A DNA stretch of 64,000 nt from Thermodesulfobacterium thermophilum DSM 1276 (GCF_000421605.1 NZ_ATXI01000002.1:62001-126000), one strand, 5' to 3'; shown: positions 35,104-43,105, numbered from the stretch's first letter. Numbers and translations: made by a program. Notes: generated from the sequence alone by a model not told the origin.

Positions 35104-35390
35104 CAGAGCCAACCCCACCTATGCTTTTTTTTCTTACAAGGCTTACATTCACATTCGGGCTTAACTACTTTACCTAAAAGATCTACCACTATATTCTTAG
35201 CTATGTCAAAACTTATAACCACTCTGGACGTATCGTTTTTAAGTAAAAAATTCCTTCCCCAGACCCTTAAGACCTCAAACACATCTCCTTTTCTTAATCC
35301 CATCGCCTCTATTTTTTTTATTATAGCATCTTCTCCTAAAAATTCCTCTATCTTTACCTTATCACCACATTTAGCCTCTACCAATAACAT
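35103..35390 (-). CDS. FeoA-domain protein with Cys-rich C-terminal tail
   Basis: Residues about 1-75 form an SH3-like FeoA domain (IIKKIEAMGLRKGDVFEVLRVWG; then VVISFDIAKNIVV). FeoA helps the FeoB ferrous-iron transporter. The last 20 residues add PECECKPCKKKKHRWGWL, with three cysteines and a basic patch that is not part of FeoA and could bind metal. No feoB is in the window. I place the start at 35390 (MLLVEAKCGDKV) after a GAGGGGG ribosome-binding site; the longer frame overlaps fur. It lies 16 bases downstream of fur, a pairing that supports iron-linked function. Confidence 0.82.
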   Translation of the reverse strand: MLLVEAKCGDKVKIEEFLGEDAIIKKIEAMGLRKGDVFEVLRVWGRNFLLKNDTSRVVISFDIAKNIVVDLLGKVVKPECECKPCKKKKHRWGWL

Positions 35391-35406
35391 AGAAAAAAAA
35401 CCCCCT

Positions 35407-35841
35407 CTATTCCTTATACCTACAACGACTACATATCCCGAAAATTTCAAGATGGTAGGTCAGAGGAGAAAAAGAAATTTTCTTCATCTCCTTTTTTAAA
35501 AGCTCATCTAATTTATTTTCTACCATCTCTTCTACTTGGTTACACTTTATACAGATAAAATGTAAATGAGGCTTTTTTTTCAAGGTTACTTCATAATAAG
35601 AACGACCACTTTGTCTGTAAACTTCTTGAATATAACCCCCTTCTATCAAAAGAGGAATGGTTCTATAAACTGAAGCTTTAGAAATTTTATGTCCCTTGTT
35701 CTTTAGACTAAGATATATATCCTCCACATCAAAATGGTCAGAATAACTTAAAACTTCTTTAAATATCTCTTCTCTTTCTGGGGTATATTTTAACCCCTTA
35801 GACTTGATAAATCTGCGAAAAGTTTCCACCTCTTCTAACAT
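35407..35841 (-). CDS. fur: Fur-family metal-dependent repressor
   Basis: The 144 residues show the Fur winged helix (KYTPEREEIFKEVL; HFDVEDIYLSLKNKGHKISKASVYRTIPLLIEGG). The C-terminal dimer domain has the HLHFICIKCNQVEEM and GICSRCRYKE zinc-site cysteines. Fur proteins repress iron-uptake genes when iron-loaded; a zinc or peroxide sensor (Zur/PerR) cannot be ruled out by eye. It heads an operon with FeoA, PilZ-PyrE, PstS, a phosphoesterase and AhbD, which favours iron. An AT-rich inverted repeat upstream could be its autoregulatory operator. Confidence 0.88.
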   Translation of the reverse strand: MLEEVETFRRFIKSKGLKYTPEREEIFKEVLSYSDHFDVEDIYLSLKNKGHKISKASVYRTIPLLIEGGYIQEVYRQSGRSYYEVTLKKKPHLHFICIKCNQVEEMVENKLDELLKKEMKKISFSPLTYHLEIFGICSRCRYKE

Positions 35842-35860
35842 GAAACAAACTCCATATTAT

Positions 35861-35877
35861 TTGATTTTCAAATTCAA
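35861..35877. promoter_or_regulatory. Possible Fur operator upstream of fur
   Basis: The sequence TTGATTTTCAAATTCAA is an imperfect inverted repeat (TTGA...TCAA, with an inner TTGA-TTT-TCAA) located 20-36 bases before the fur start codon, in very AT-rich DNA. This spacing is normal for autoregulation. The match to known Fur boxes is only approximate. Confidence 0.3.
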
Positions 35878-35879
35878 TT

Positions 35880-36700
35880 AATAAATAATAATTACCAAAA
35901 CCTAAGATGTCAAGCCCCAGCATCATCCCCCATTTTGCCGATAGAAAATAAAAATAATCTCCCACATCCTCTTTTAACCTCAATAATTATAAATTCCTCT
36001 TTCAGATCCCTCTCCTGTTTTGGAACGATTTACCAACCTTCCAGGTGCCATATTTAAGGAAAGACATGAAAGTCAACAATGATCTGTCTACATTTCAGGA
36101 ACTCACAAAGATCGTATAGTCTTAGGTGCTCAGGCTGACACAGTTTGGCATGATTTGAATTGTATCATTTTATAAATCCTACGTAGAAGTGGTCACTCTT
36201 TGCTTATTACAGATGAAAAGGAACTTGGACCAATAGGTAGGCATTTCTTAATAGAATGTTGTCTTGATATTGCTGAGGAACTGAAAAACTCGCATTAATT
36301 CATGGTACAGTTTGACAGAAAAAACTTCTGCGATTTTGAATGCTATAACGTAGGAATAGATGACTTCAGAGATTATATAAAATTAAAAAACCGGATATGA
36401 ACACTAAATTACATCAGGTTATACAGATATCGTAATTCTTTGCCGCAATATTAATATTTGTGGAGTTAATCTTAGAATAGGATTTAAAGATGAACATACC
36501 TCAAACGAATATTATAATTAAATTCACTTGATATTGCGACAAAATGGCTCTCTAAAACCGATCTTCTCCATTTTCCTCTATTTTAACAAATTTTGTTATT
36601 CGTCCACCTTTCATCCATCAAACAAATCAATCTCGCTATTGCTAAATTGAATATTTTAACTTTATTTAAAATTAAAAATTAATTTGAACCTACACAATTT
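35880..36700. other. 820-base stretch with no intact gene; decayed coding remnants
   Basis: No open frame of useful length spans this stretch. Short plus-strand pieces in different frames look like a decayed protein gene: RIVLGAQADTVWHDL near 36110, SGHSLLITDEKELGPIGRHF near 36190, and KNFCDFECYNVGIDDFRDY near 36320. I do not recognise the parent protein. The pieces follow one another in the same orientation, separated by stops and frameshifts, which suggests a single former gene of some 150-200 codons. The stretch abuts the tRNA-Lys promoter. Confidence 0.4.
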
Positions 36701-36711
36701 AAAAACCTGCC

Positions 36712-36739
36712 TTGACAAAAAAAGAGAAAAGAGTAAATT
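36712..36739 (+). promoter_or_regulatory. tRNA-Lys promoter
   Basis: Consensus TTGACA (36712-36717) and TAAATT (36734-36739) are separated by 16 bases, with the mature tRNA starting 17 bases after the -10. The right-hand repeat has the same elements with a 17-base spacer. Confidence 0.75.
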
Positions 36740-36755
36740 TAAAAATATCATCTCT

Positions 36756-36828
36756 GGGCCGTTAGCTCAAACGGTAGAGCAATGGACTCTTAATCCATAG
36801 GTTGGAGGTTCGAGTCCTCCACGGCCCA
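36756..36828 (+). tRNA. tRNA-Lys (anticodon CTT)
   Basis: A 73-base cloverleaf is visible by eye: acceptor GGGCCGT/ACGGCCC, D arm GCTC...GAGC with G18-G19, anticodon stem ATGGA/TCCAT with loop CTCTTAA, and T arm GGAGG/CCTCC with loop TTCGAGT, then discriminator A. The anticodon CTT reads AAG lysine codons. No CCA is encoded. A T-run follows immediately and probably ends transcription. A damaged inverted copy lies at 42959-43031. Confidence 0.97.
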
Positions 36829-36864
36829 TTTTTCTTAAGCTATTCAATCACATTCTCTAATAAT

Positions 36865-37665
36865 TTAGTTGTCATCATAAATCTGTCCTTTATTAAACTC
36901 AAAAACCCTTAAAGTATTTTCTAAACTATTTTTCTTGCAAAACTTTTTAACATCAGCCCAAGAAATATAACCCCAATTTTCTATTCCCCAGTCTTTATTT
37001 TTACTGAATCTATAATTTTTCAAGGTTTCCTGATAAAATCTATTAAGCTCTGAAGTTTTACTTGGAACCAAAGCTACAAATAATGCTTCTTTACTATATG
37101 GAAGTAATAGTTCTGTTGCTGTTAAAACCACCTCGTTATTCCCAATTTTTCTGGGCAAACACTTTTTATGAGTTCTTTTATCTTGTTTTGATAAACATTC
37201 TGGGAAAACTACTCCTTCTTTTAATTGTTTTATACCTCCAGTTTGTAAAGCTTGAACCATTTTGACTTTAAAGTATAATTGAACAAACAAATTTGATCTT
37301 GATGAAGAACTTTTAGAGATTTTAGATGCCTCTTGATTATTTTCAATAAATAATGCTTCAAACTTATCAAACTCATCTTTTATATTCCAAGACGATTTTT
37401 GAAAAGTTTTTACTTTTGCTTCAATAAAAATAACTTGCTTTTTATCTTGATTATCAAGCAAAAGAACCACATCTGCATCGCCAAAATCAGAGAAAGATTG
37501 CTCAATTAATATTTTTGCTTCGGATATTTGAAAATCGACAGTTCGATATGGAAAAGACATCAAAGATAAAAACTGGTTAAGAAGATTTATACTTTTCTGA
37601 GAATACTTTATCTCATAAAATAGTGAATTAATAATGCCTCTTTCTGAGTACCCTATAATTTCCAT
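36865..37665 (-). CDS. PD-(D/E)XK-superfamily nuclease-like protein
   Basis: The 266-residue protein has a recognisable nuclease core: FGDADVVLLL (Asp63/Asp65) on one strand and VIFIEAKVK (Glu82-x-Lys84) on the next, the classic D...ExK arrangement, early in the chain. The C-terminal 180 residues (EVVLTATELLLPYSKEALFVALV; WGIENWGYISW) match no domain I know. A strong AAGGAGGAG ribosome-binding site precedes the ATG, so the gene looks alive. It stands alone between tRNA-Lys and decayed insertion sequences, inside the inverted-repeat segment, a typical setting for horizontally acquired defence or restriction genes. That role is inference; no methylase partner is present. Confidence 0.6.
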   Translation of the reverse strand: MEIIGYSERGIINSLFYEIKYSQKSINLLNQFLSLMSFPYRTVDFQISEAKILIEQSFSDFGDADVVLLLDNQDKKQVIFIEAKVKTFQKSSWNIKDEFDKFEALFIENNQEASKISKSSSSRSNLFVQLYFKVKMVQALQTGGIKQLKEGVVFPECLSKQDKRTHKKCLPRKIGNNEVVLTATELLLPYSKEALFVALVPSKTSELNRFYQETLKNYRFSKNKDWGIENWGYISWADVKKFCKKNSLENTLRVFEFNKGQIYDDN

Positions 37666-37699
37666 TTCTCCTCCTTCTTAATTCTAAGTTTATCTTTAT

Positions 37700-38400
37700 C
37701 ATTTTTACCAAAAAGGGAGCCCTTTACCCCTAAAATTTAGACACAATTAATGAAGCACTACCGCCGATATATTAGAAATTTATATTCTTTCATGTTTTCC
37801 CATTTTTTAATCTGTCTAAACAATTTATAAATAATTCTATGCCTTTACCTGGTTCAAACAGAGATTATAGCGCCTGACAATATACAAGCAGAAAAACAGA
37901 CAGCCAAGATGACTTAAGGAATTTCTTGGATATAAACCCATCCTTACGGCATTTAAAGAGAAACCTTTGATAGTCTATCATGAATTTAAAGAAGGCAATA
38001 GGAATGATTGGCATGTAAGGCAAGGCAGTTAGTTTTGAAGGTTGGGGTGGGGGTTGACAGGTTAAGTGAAAGTTTTTGAACATAAAAACACGTTTAGAGA
38101 AGTTAAATGGATTGATGTAAAAGGAGGGATAGTAGAGTTTATATTTGTGTAGATTAAGAGGAGGATAAAGGGAAATACGTTTAGAATTAGGGGAAAAAAG
38201 ATTGAGAGAAGTAGTTTACAGGTAAAAAATGGAATAGATTTTATATGAGAAATGAGAAAAAACTATAAAAATTAACTAAGCAATATGATTTTTAAGTCTA
38301 AAGATTACAGAAAGATTTTTTATTTTATTCTCTATCGGCAAATTTGGGGGGAGAAAAGCTTCCTTGAGTTTTTGAAAATATGGGTTATATTTTCAAAATT
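37700..38400 (+). pseudogene. Decayed stretch with a transposase-like fragment
   Basis: Between the nuclease-like gene and rpmE, 700 bases hold no intact frame. The plus-strand piece at about 37915-38031 reads LKEFLGYKPILTAFKEK then PLIVYHEFKEGNRND, which resembles the part of DDE transposases (IS1380/IS4 type) just after a catalytic Asp, where the xxREGN motif occurs. A second piece at about 38067-38150 (FEHKNTFREVKWIDVKGG) is unrecognised. The assignment to a specific IS family is tentative, and no terminal inverted repeats were found. The last 60 bases probably contain the rpmE-prfA promoter. Confidence 0.35.
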
Positions 38401-38429
38401 AAATAAAATTTTTGGAGAGGTGTAAAGAG

Positions 38430-38651
38430 ATGAAAAAGGATATTCATCCAAAATACTATCCTGATGCAGTTATTAGGTGTGCTTGTGGTAATGAACTAAG
38501 GGTAGGGTCTACTAAACCTGAAATTAAAGTAGAGATTTGCTCTAAGTGCCATCCCTTCTTTACCGGTGAGATGAAATTTGTTGATACTGAAGGAAGGATC
38601 GAAAAATTTATGAAAAAATACGCAAACTTTTATCAGAACCAAAGCAAATAA
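38430..38651 (+). CDS. rpmE: 50S ribosomal protein L31 (zinc-binding, C+ type)
   Basis: The 73-residue protein starts [21 protein letters not shown] and holds four cysteines (two in CAC, two in CSKC) that bind zinc, followed by [20 protein letters not shown], the L31 signature. I use ATG 38430, preceded by GGAGAGG; the longer TTG frame starts inside that ribosome-binding site. It is followed two bases later by prfA, the usual bacterial order. Confidence 0.97.
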   Translation: MKKDIHPKYYPDAVIRCACGNELRVGSTKPEIKVEICSKCHPFFTGEMKFVDTEGRIEKFMKKYANFYQNQSK

Positions 38652-38653
38652 GT

Positions 38654-39757
38654 ATGAGTTTATCTAATCTTTATTTAACCAAACTGGAGACGATAGAAAA
38701 GAAGTTTGAGGACTTGGCGGCTAAACTTTCAGACCCTGAAATTATTTCAGACCCCTCTGTTTATGCCAAGCTTGCCAAGGAACATTCCGAACTTACAGAG
38801 ATTGTATCTGCTTTTAAAGAATACAAAAAAGTTCTTAAGGAGATAGAAGAAAACAAAGCCATCATAGAAGAAGAAACTGACGAGGAACTGGTAGATTTAG
38901 CTAAAGAAGAATTAAAGATTTTAGAAGAACGTTTAGAGGAACTGGAAAACTTGCTTCCCATACTTCTTCTTCCTAAGGATCCAAACGACGAAAAAAATGT
39001 TATCTTAGAAATCAGGGCTGGCGCAGGAGGAGAAGAGGCAGCTCTTTTTGCTGCTGAGCTCTTAAGGATGTACCAGAGGTATGCTGAAAGAAAAGGCTGG
39101 AAGTTTGAGGTCCTTGATGCCAACGACACCGGACTGGGTGGTTTTAAAGAAGTTGTGGCCAAAATAGAAGGAAAAGGGGCTTATTCTCGTCTAAAGTATG
39201 AAAGTGGGGTACATAGGGTACAAAGAGTACCTATTACTGAAAGTTCTGGAAGGATTCATACCTCTACGGTAACGGTAGCTGTTCTTCCTGAGGTAGACGA
39301 GGTCGATATCGACATCAACCCTGATGAGCTTAAGATTGAAACCATGCGTGCAAGTGGACATGGAGGACAACACGTAAACAAAACAGAAAGCGCGGTAAGG
39401 ATTACCCATATTCCCACTGGCATCGTGGTCACCTGTCAAAACGAAAGAAGTCAGCATCAAAACAAAGCTACCGCGATGAAAATCTTAAGGGCCAAACTTT
39501 ATGAGCTTGCTCAAAGGCAACAACATGAAAAAATCCAAAAAGAAAGAAAAGCTCAGGTAGGCACCGGAGAGCGCTGCGAAAAGATAAGAACCTATAACTT
39601 TCCTCAAAACCGGGTCACTGACCATCGCGTCGGTATCACCATCTACAACTTGCCAGAGGTCCTTGACGGAGACTTAGACGAGTTTATAGATGCTCTGATT
39701 GCCCATCACAGAGCAGAAATGTTAAAACAAGAAGAAAGTCTCAGCATGGCAGCCTAA
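38654..39757 (+). CDS. prfA: Peptide chain release factor 1
   Basis: RF1 ends translation at UAA and UAG. The 367-residue protein carries the catalytic GGQ loop in [20 protein letters not shown] near 235-254, preceded by [17 protein letters not shown], and the RF1-type stop-recognition domain lies before it. The family-typical downstream prmC (methylates the GGQ glutamine) is not next in line; instead an Mth938-domain gene follows 21 bases later. It forms a two- or three-gene unit with rpmE. Confidence 0.97.
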   Translation: MSLSNLYLTKLETIEKKFEDLAAKLSDPEIISDPSVYAKLAKEHSELTEIVSAFKEYKKVLKEIEENKAIIEEETDEELVDLAKEELKILEERLEELENLLPILLLPKDPNDEKNVILEIRAGAGGEEAALFAAELLRMYQRYAERKGWKFEVLDANDTGLGGFKEVVAKIEGKGAYSRLKYESGVHRVQRVPITESSGRIHTSTVTVAVLPEVDEVDIDINPDELKIETMRASGHGGQHVNKTESAVRITHIPTGIVVTCQNERSQHQNKATAMKILRAKLYELAQRQQHEKIQKERKAQVGTGERCEKIRTYNFPQNRVTDHRVGITIYNLPEVLDGDLDEFIDALIAHHRAEMLKQEESLSMAA

Positions 39758-39778
39758 ACCCTCGATAAAAAGGGGCAT

Positions 39779-40132
39779 ATGATCGAACATTATAGCTTTG
39801 GAAGTCTTACTTTCAAAGGGCAAAACTATATCAAAGACCTTATCATACTCCGTACTCAAGAAGAAGAAAAAGTCTTTAGTTCTTGGTGGAGAAAAGAAGG
39901 GCACAAACTTCATGTGGAAGATTTAGAAGAAATCTGGGATAAAGGAATCAAATTTTTGATAGTAGGAATGGGGGCAAATGGATTGATGCAAGTTACCCCA
40001 GAAGTAGAAACAAAAGCTAAACAGTTAGATATAACTCTTGAAGCCTATCCTACCGCCAAAGCTACCGAAAGGTTTAATGAACTTTATTCTAAAGGTGTAG
40101 CTTTAGCCGGCGCCTTTCATCTCACCTGTTAA
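39779..40132 (+). CDS. Mth938-domain protein (DUF498/NDUFAF3-like)
   Basis: The 117-residue protein has the family layout: IEHYSFGSLTFKGQNYIKDLII at the start, WWRKEGHKLHVEDLEEI, then FLIVGMGANGLMQVTPEV near 60 and YPTAKATERFNEL near 90. It matches the MTH938-like fold found in archaea, bacteria and the mitochondrial complex I assembly factor NDUFAF3. The bacterial function is unknown. AAAGGGG precedes the ATG, 21 bases after prfA. Confidence 0.85.
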   Translation: MIEHYSFGSLTFKGQNYIKDLIILRTQEEEKVFSSWWRKEGHKLHVEDLEEIWDKGIKFLIVGMGANGLMQVTPEVETKAKQLDITLEAYPTAKATERFNELYSKGVALAGAFHLTC

Positions 40133-40145
40133 TCTCTGTTAAAGT

Positions 40146-41396
40146 TTAGTTCCAACTCCAGAGATTTTCTCTGTTATAAGGCTTAGAAACTGTGGGTTGT
40201 TCTGTTTGGGTAAGGTTCGGTCTTTCCTGCAATTCCTGAGAATAGGTTTGAGGCTTTCCGGTATATCCCTGTGGTTGAGTTTCAGAAGGTGTTGGTTGAG
40301 GTTGATAAATTGGGGGAGGGGTGTTTGGTAAAGTAGTAGGATAAGAAGAGGGGGTTTGAGTTTGGGGGGAAGGTGGAGTATAAGGTTGGGGGGGCAGTTG
40401 AGGTACTTGGATAACCTGTGTCTGATATCCCTGTGGAGCCTTTTCTTTTTTCTCTTTTATAAAAGGAAACTGAGAGAGAAACTTGGAAAGTATCCCCTCT
40501 TCCTCTTCTTGATAATAGTAATATGGAGAAGCAGAGTAAGGATAATATGGAACTCCTCCATAATACCCAGGATAAGGTGCTGGTAATCCAGAGGTTGCGT
40601 TGGTTTGATTTGAAGAGGAAGATTTACGGTTAGTTTCTTCGTCTTCAGCCCAGCCAACAGTTCCCTTAGTAACGTCTATTACCAACCCTTTAGTAAGAGA
40701 CTCTTCTACATCTACATCTGTAAAGCCTTTAGCCCTTTTTACCTTAGGCTTAGATTCACCTGTACGAGGAGGGAAAAGATAGGGATAATAGTAGTAGTAT
40801 CCTCTCTCTGGATGTTCTTTGCTTATACCATAAGAAGACATGGCATACATAGGTTCAGCACGATAAAAATCTTCCTCTGTACCTTCTATGTATACCTTTG
40901 CCTTAAAGGCAAAACGCGTAAGCTGAGGGATAATCTCAGAAACACCCTTTAACTCCTGGAAAAACTGAACTGGCTTTTTAGGAGAGGTTAAACTAAGCAT
41001 TTGAGCATCTATGCTTACCGCTTCTCCTAAAACCGTAACACTTCCCCAGATCACGTAATCTACATTAAACCTTTGCCCAAGGGATTGAGCTGTTTCTTTG
41101 TTGATTTTTTTTACTTCTTTTACTACCCCTTTTACCAACTCAGGGTCAACTACCTCTATTTTATTAGGAGCAAACAACCTGCTAACCAGCATCTCAGGGA
41201 TGGCTTCCTTCAAATAAGATAAATCTCTCTCTGCATAAACGTCAAAAGGTAGGACCAAAACCCTTTTTACTGTCCCATTATCTTTAATCTCTTCAGCCTT
41301 TAATGAAAAATTCTCCAAACATAAAAAAACTCCAAACAAACTGAACAATACAATATTTATCACGATTTTTGGGAAAAAATTGGTCACTTTTTTCAT
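40146..41396 (-). CDS. TolB-N/CsgG-like exported protein with Pro/Gln/Tyr-rich tail
   Basis: A signal or anchor segment (about 10-34) leads into a domain (about 43-175: VKRVLVLPFDVYAERDLSYL, KEAIPEMLVSRLF, ETAQSLGQRFNVDYVIWGSV). This resembles the TolB-N/CsgG-type domain that in related bacteria often precedes FG-GAP propeller repeats. Here the second half (about 180-416) is low-complexity instead: YYYYYPYLFPPR, PYYPYSASPYYYYQEEEE and a long Pro/Gln/Thr-rich tract. Such tails often mediate wall or protein contacts. Function unknown. It is convergent with the Mth938-domain gene, with a 13-base gap. Confidence 0.7.
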   Translation of the reverse strand: MKKVTNFFPKIVINIVLFSLFGVFLCLENFSLKAEEIKDNGTVKRVLVLPFDVYAERDLSYLKEAIPEMLVSRLFAPNKIEVVDPELVKGVVKEVKKINKETAQSLGQRFNVDYVIWGSVTVLGEAVSIDAQMLSLTSPKKPVQFFQELKGVSEIIPQLTRFAFKAKVYIEGTEEDFYRAEPMYAMSSYGISKEHPERGYYYYYPYLFPPRTGESKPKVKRAKGFTDVDVEESLTKGLVIDVTKGTVGWAEDEETNRKSSSSNQTNATSGLPAPYPGYYGGVPYYPYSASPYYYYQEEEEGILSKFLSQFPFIKEKKEKAPQGYQTQVIQVPQLPPQPYTPPSPQTQTPSSYPTTLPNTPPPIYQPQPTPSETQPQGYTGKPQTYSQELQERPNLTQTEQPTVSKPYNRENLWSWN

Positions 41397-41555
41397 GTTT
41401 ACCTCACTTTAAACCGATTTTAAACATTTTTCCATCTAAAGGTTACCCTATTTTTAAATTTTGTCAAAAAATGAGAAATGGAATAGCTCTTAAATTTTCT
41501 CTTCTTACGTTAAACCCTTAAAATAAGGGTTCCACGTTACCATTCCTACTACCAT

Positions 41556-42075
41556 CTAAAAAAGGATATTTACCTGCCATGGACTTTCTTGCTTGGATAT
41601 GTGCTTGTTTAATCTAAACTTGGAAGCCTTTTTTATTACTGGATCTGTGCCTGTATATTTTATGAGTTTCTTTGCACTGGAAAATCTAAGAACATCTTTT
41701 ACTTCAGCGATAAAATGGAGCTTTATTTGTTGATTTTGATCATGGTCTATTTCTTCAAGGAGCATATCTTCAAGTTTTTGGATTCTTGGTTCAAGGAAGA
41801 GGCACATTTCGAGTTAGAAGATGAGGGTTTGAGAAAGATAGAAGGTTGTGGATACCGATGAAATTTTTAGCAAGGTTTATGATGTCTTGAGGGGAGAAGT
41901 AAGGGTTTCTACCTTTGGAGGGAGGCGTTGATGATGTTGGAGAGGTCTGTGAAAGAAGCCTTTTTGAGGTAATGAGCTCCGGGGGACTTAAGAAGGATGT
42001 TAAGGAAGGAGAGAGGGAATTGAGGGGCAGAAGACTCCATTTGAGATTTTTAAGCCTAAGGGTTGTGGATTCCTT
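41556..42075 (-). pseudogene. Decayed IS110-family transposase (frameshifted, truncated)
   Basis: Minus-strand pieces in three frames read in order as the middle and C-terminal parts of an IS110/IS902 transposase. These are LLKSPGAHYLKKASFTDLSN (near 42010), then PQDIINLAKNFIGIHN (near 41880), then the C-terminal transposase_20 motif DVLRFSSAKKLIKYTGTDP followed by KKASKFRLNKHISKQES (41807-41556). At least two frameshifts separate them, and the N-terminal catalytic DEDD part is missing. It sits beside a frameshifted transporter gene, in the segment between the two tRNA-Lys copies. Confidence 0.72.
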
Positions 42076-42166
42076 GTCCCGCTTTATTTTGTGGGTTTTC
42101 ATATTATTACTATACACCACAAAATGCATTAAACAAAAACTAACATAAAAATTGCAGGAGATAGTT

Positions 42167-42915
42167 ATGCAAATTGATAACCTACATATTATTTTAACTG
42201 CTGGATTGTTTGTTCTTTCTGTTATCTCTGGAATGCTTGGGCTTGGAGTAGCTTTTGCAGCGATTCCTTTTCTTGGACTTTTCCTGCAGGATCTAATTCA
42301 TCAAATTCAGCCATTGAGTCTTTTGCTTAATGGTATAACTGCGCTTTTAGCTACTCTTGGTTTTGCAAAAAGCGGCCTTGTTGACTGGAAAAGGGCAATT
42401 GTACTTTCGATAGTAACCACTGTTTTTGCACCAGTTGGAGCATATATAGTGCAGTTTATAGAGCAAAAGTATGTCTGGTTTGTGTATTTTTGGCTGTAAT
42501 TTATCTTGCCTACAGACTTTTTAAACCACCTAAAAAAAGGGAATCAAAGGAGAATTTTAACTTAGCTCTAATACTTGCTGTGCCAATATCTGTTTTAAGC
42601 GGATTTCTCGGAGTTAGTCCTGGATTTTTACTTATGCCCACCCTTATTATTGTCGGCATAGAACCAAAAAAAGCAGCAGGCATCAATGCCTGGGCATTAA
42701 CACCTCCTTCCTTTTCTTCTCTTATTCCACACATCAAAACTGCATATTGGGATACTTCTTTGGTATTTCCTCTGGTAATAGCAGGTGCTTTAGGTTCTTT
42801 CATGGGTGCAAGACTTACGAGTCTATGGTTACCAAGCCACCAACTAAGACAGCTTTTCGGTGTATTAATTGTCTTAGTAACGCTATATAAAGTTTTTACT
42901 ATGCTTAATCATTAA
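42167..42915 (+). pseudogene. TauE/SafE-family sulfite/anion exporter, broken by one frameshift
   Basis: Two overlapping frames together make one normal 249-residue TauE/SafE permease with about eight helices. The first (42167-42499) has SGMLGLGVAFAAIPFLGLF, and the second (from about 42490) has SGFLGVSPGFLLMPTLIIVGIEPKKAAGINAW: the two family repeats. Adding one T in the T5 run near 42487 restores YFLAVIYLAYRLF across the junction. Start 42167 has AGGAGA upstream. In sulfur-metabolising bacteria this family exports sulfite or organosulfonates. It is either a true pseudogene or a sequencing error in a homopolymer. Confidence 0.85.
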
Positions 42916-42921
42916 GATGTT

Positions 42922-42949
42922 AAAAAACCTTAAGGATGATATTTTAAGG
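42922..42949 (-). terminator. Weak hairpin plus T-run after the second tRNA-Lys copy
   Basis: On the minus strand CCTTAA (42949-42944) can pair with TTAAGG (42933-42928), followed by six T's. It lies 10 bases past the tRNA copy and also just after the TauE stop on the other strand. The 6-base stem is weak. Confidence 0.35.
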
Positions 42950-42958
42950 ATAAAAAAA

Positions 42959-43031
42959 TGGGCTGTGGAGGACTCGAACCTCCAACCTATGGATTAAGAG
43001 TCCATTGCTCTAACGTTTGAGCTAACGGCCC
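42959..43031 (-). tRNA. Second tRNA-Lys (CTT), probably decaying
   Basis: The anticodon arm and T arm are identical to the copy at 36756, and the length is the same 73 bases. Two changes harm it. Position 68 is A instead of G (base 42964), leaving a C5-A68 mismatch in the acceptor stem. G19 of the D loop is T (base 43013), removing the G19-C56 contact that locks the D and T loops. The promoter looks intact, so it may be transcribed but poorly folded. It is likely a tRNA pseudogene. Confidence 0.8.
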
Positions 43032-43085
43032 AGAGATGATACTTTTAAATTTACTCTTTTCTCTTTATTTTGTCAAGGCAGGTTT
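42959..43085 (-). repeat. Right copy of inverted tRNA-Lys repeat
   Basis: This is the reverse-complement partner of 36703-36828, including the TTGACA/TAAATT promoter (17-base spacer here, 16 in the left copy). The repeat ends 20 bases from the topA stop codon. Confidence 0.92.
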
Positions 43086-43105
43086 AAAAATAAAATTTAT
43101 CCTCC

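Larger units (their letters stand above)
36703..36828 (+). repeat. Left copy of inverted tRNA-Lys repeat (about 126 bases)
   Basis: From the start of AAACCTGCCTTGACA through the end of the tRNA, this segment matches the reverse complement of 42959-43085, with only a handful of differences: two in the tRNA, one base in the promoter spacer and one or so in the leader. The two copies face each other across about 6.1 kb. Confidence 0.92.

Noticed and set aside
35798-35983. 61-codon minus-strand frame overlapping the start of fur
   Set aside because: No ribosome-binding site and no family; it covers the region where the fur promoter and operator should lie.
39191-39460. Open frame opposite prfA
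   Set aside because: It is the antisense shadow of a highly conserved gene and has no signals of its own.
41791-42129. 112-codon minus-strand open frame, Ser/Pro/Leu-rich
   Set aside because: Only part of it (PQDIINLAKNFIGIHN) fits the decayed IS110 transposase; the rest is read in the wrong frame of that element. Annotated as part of the pseudogene.
36903-42958. Whole 6.1 kb between the tRNA-Lys copies as an integrated mobile element
   Set aside because: It contains core genes (rpmE, prfA) and no integrase; the repeats are inverted rather than direct, so inversion or duplication explains it better than integration.
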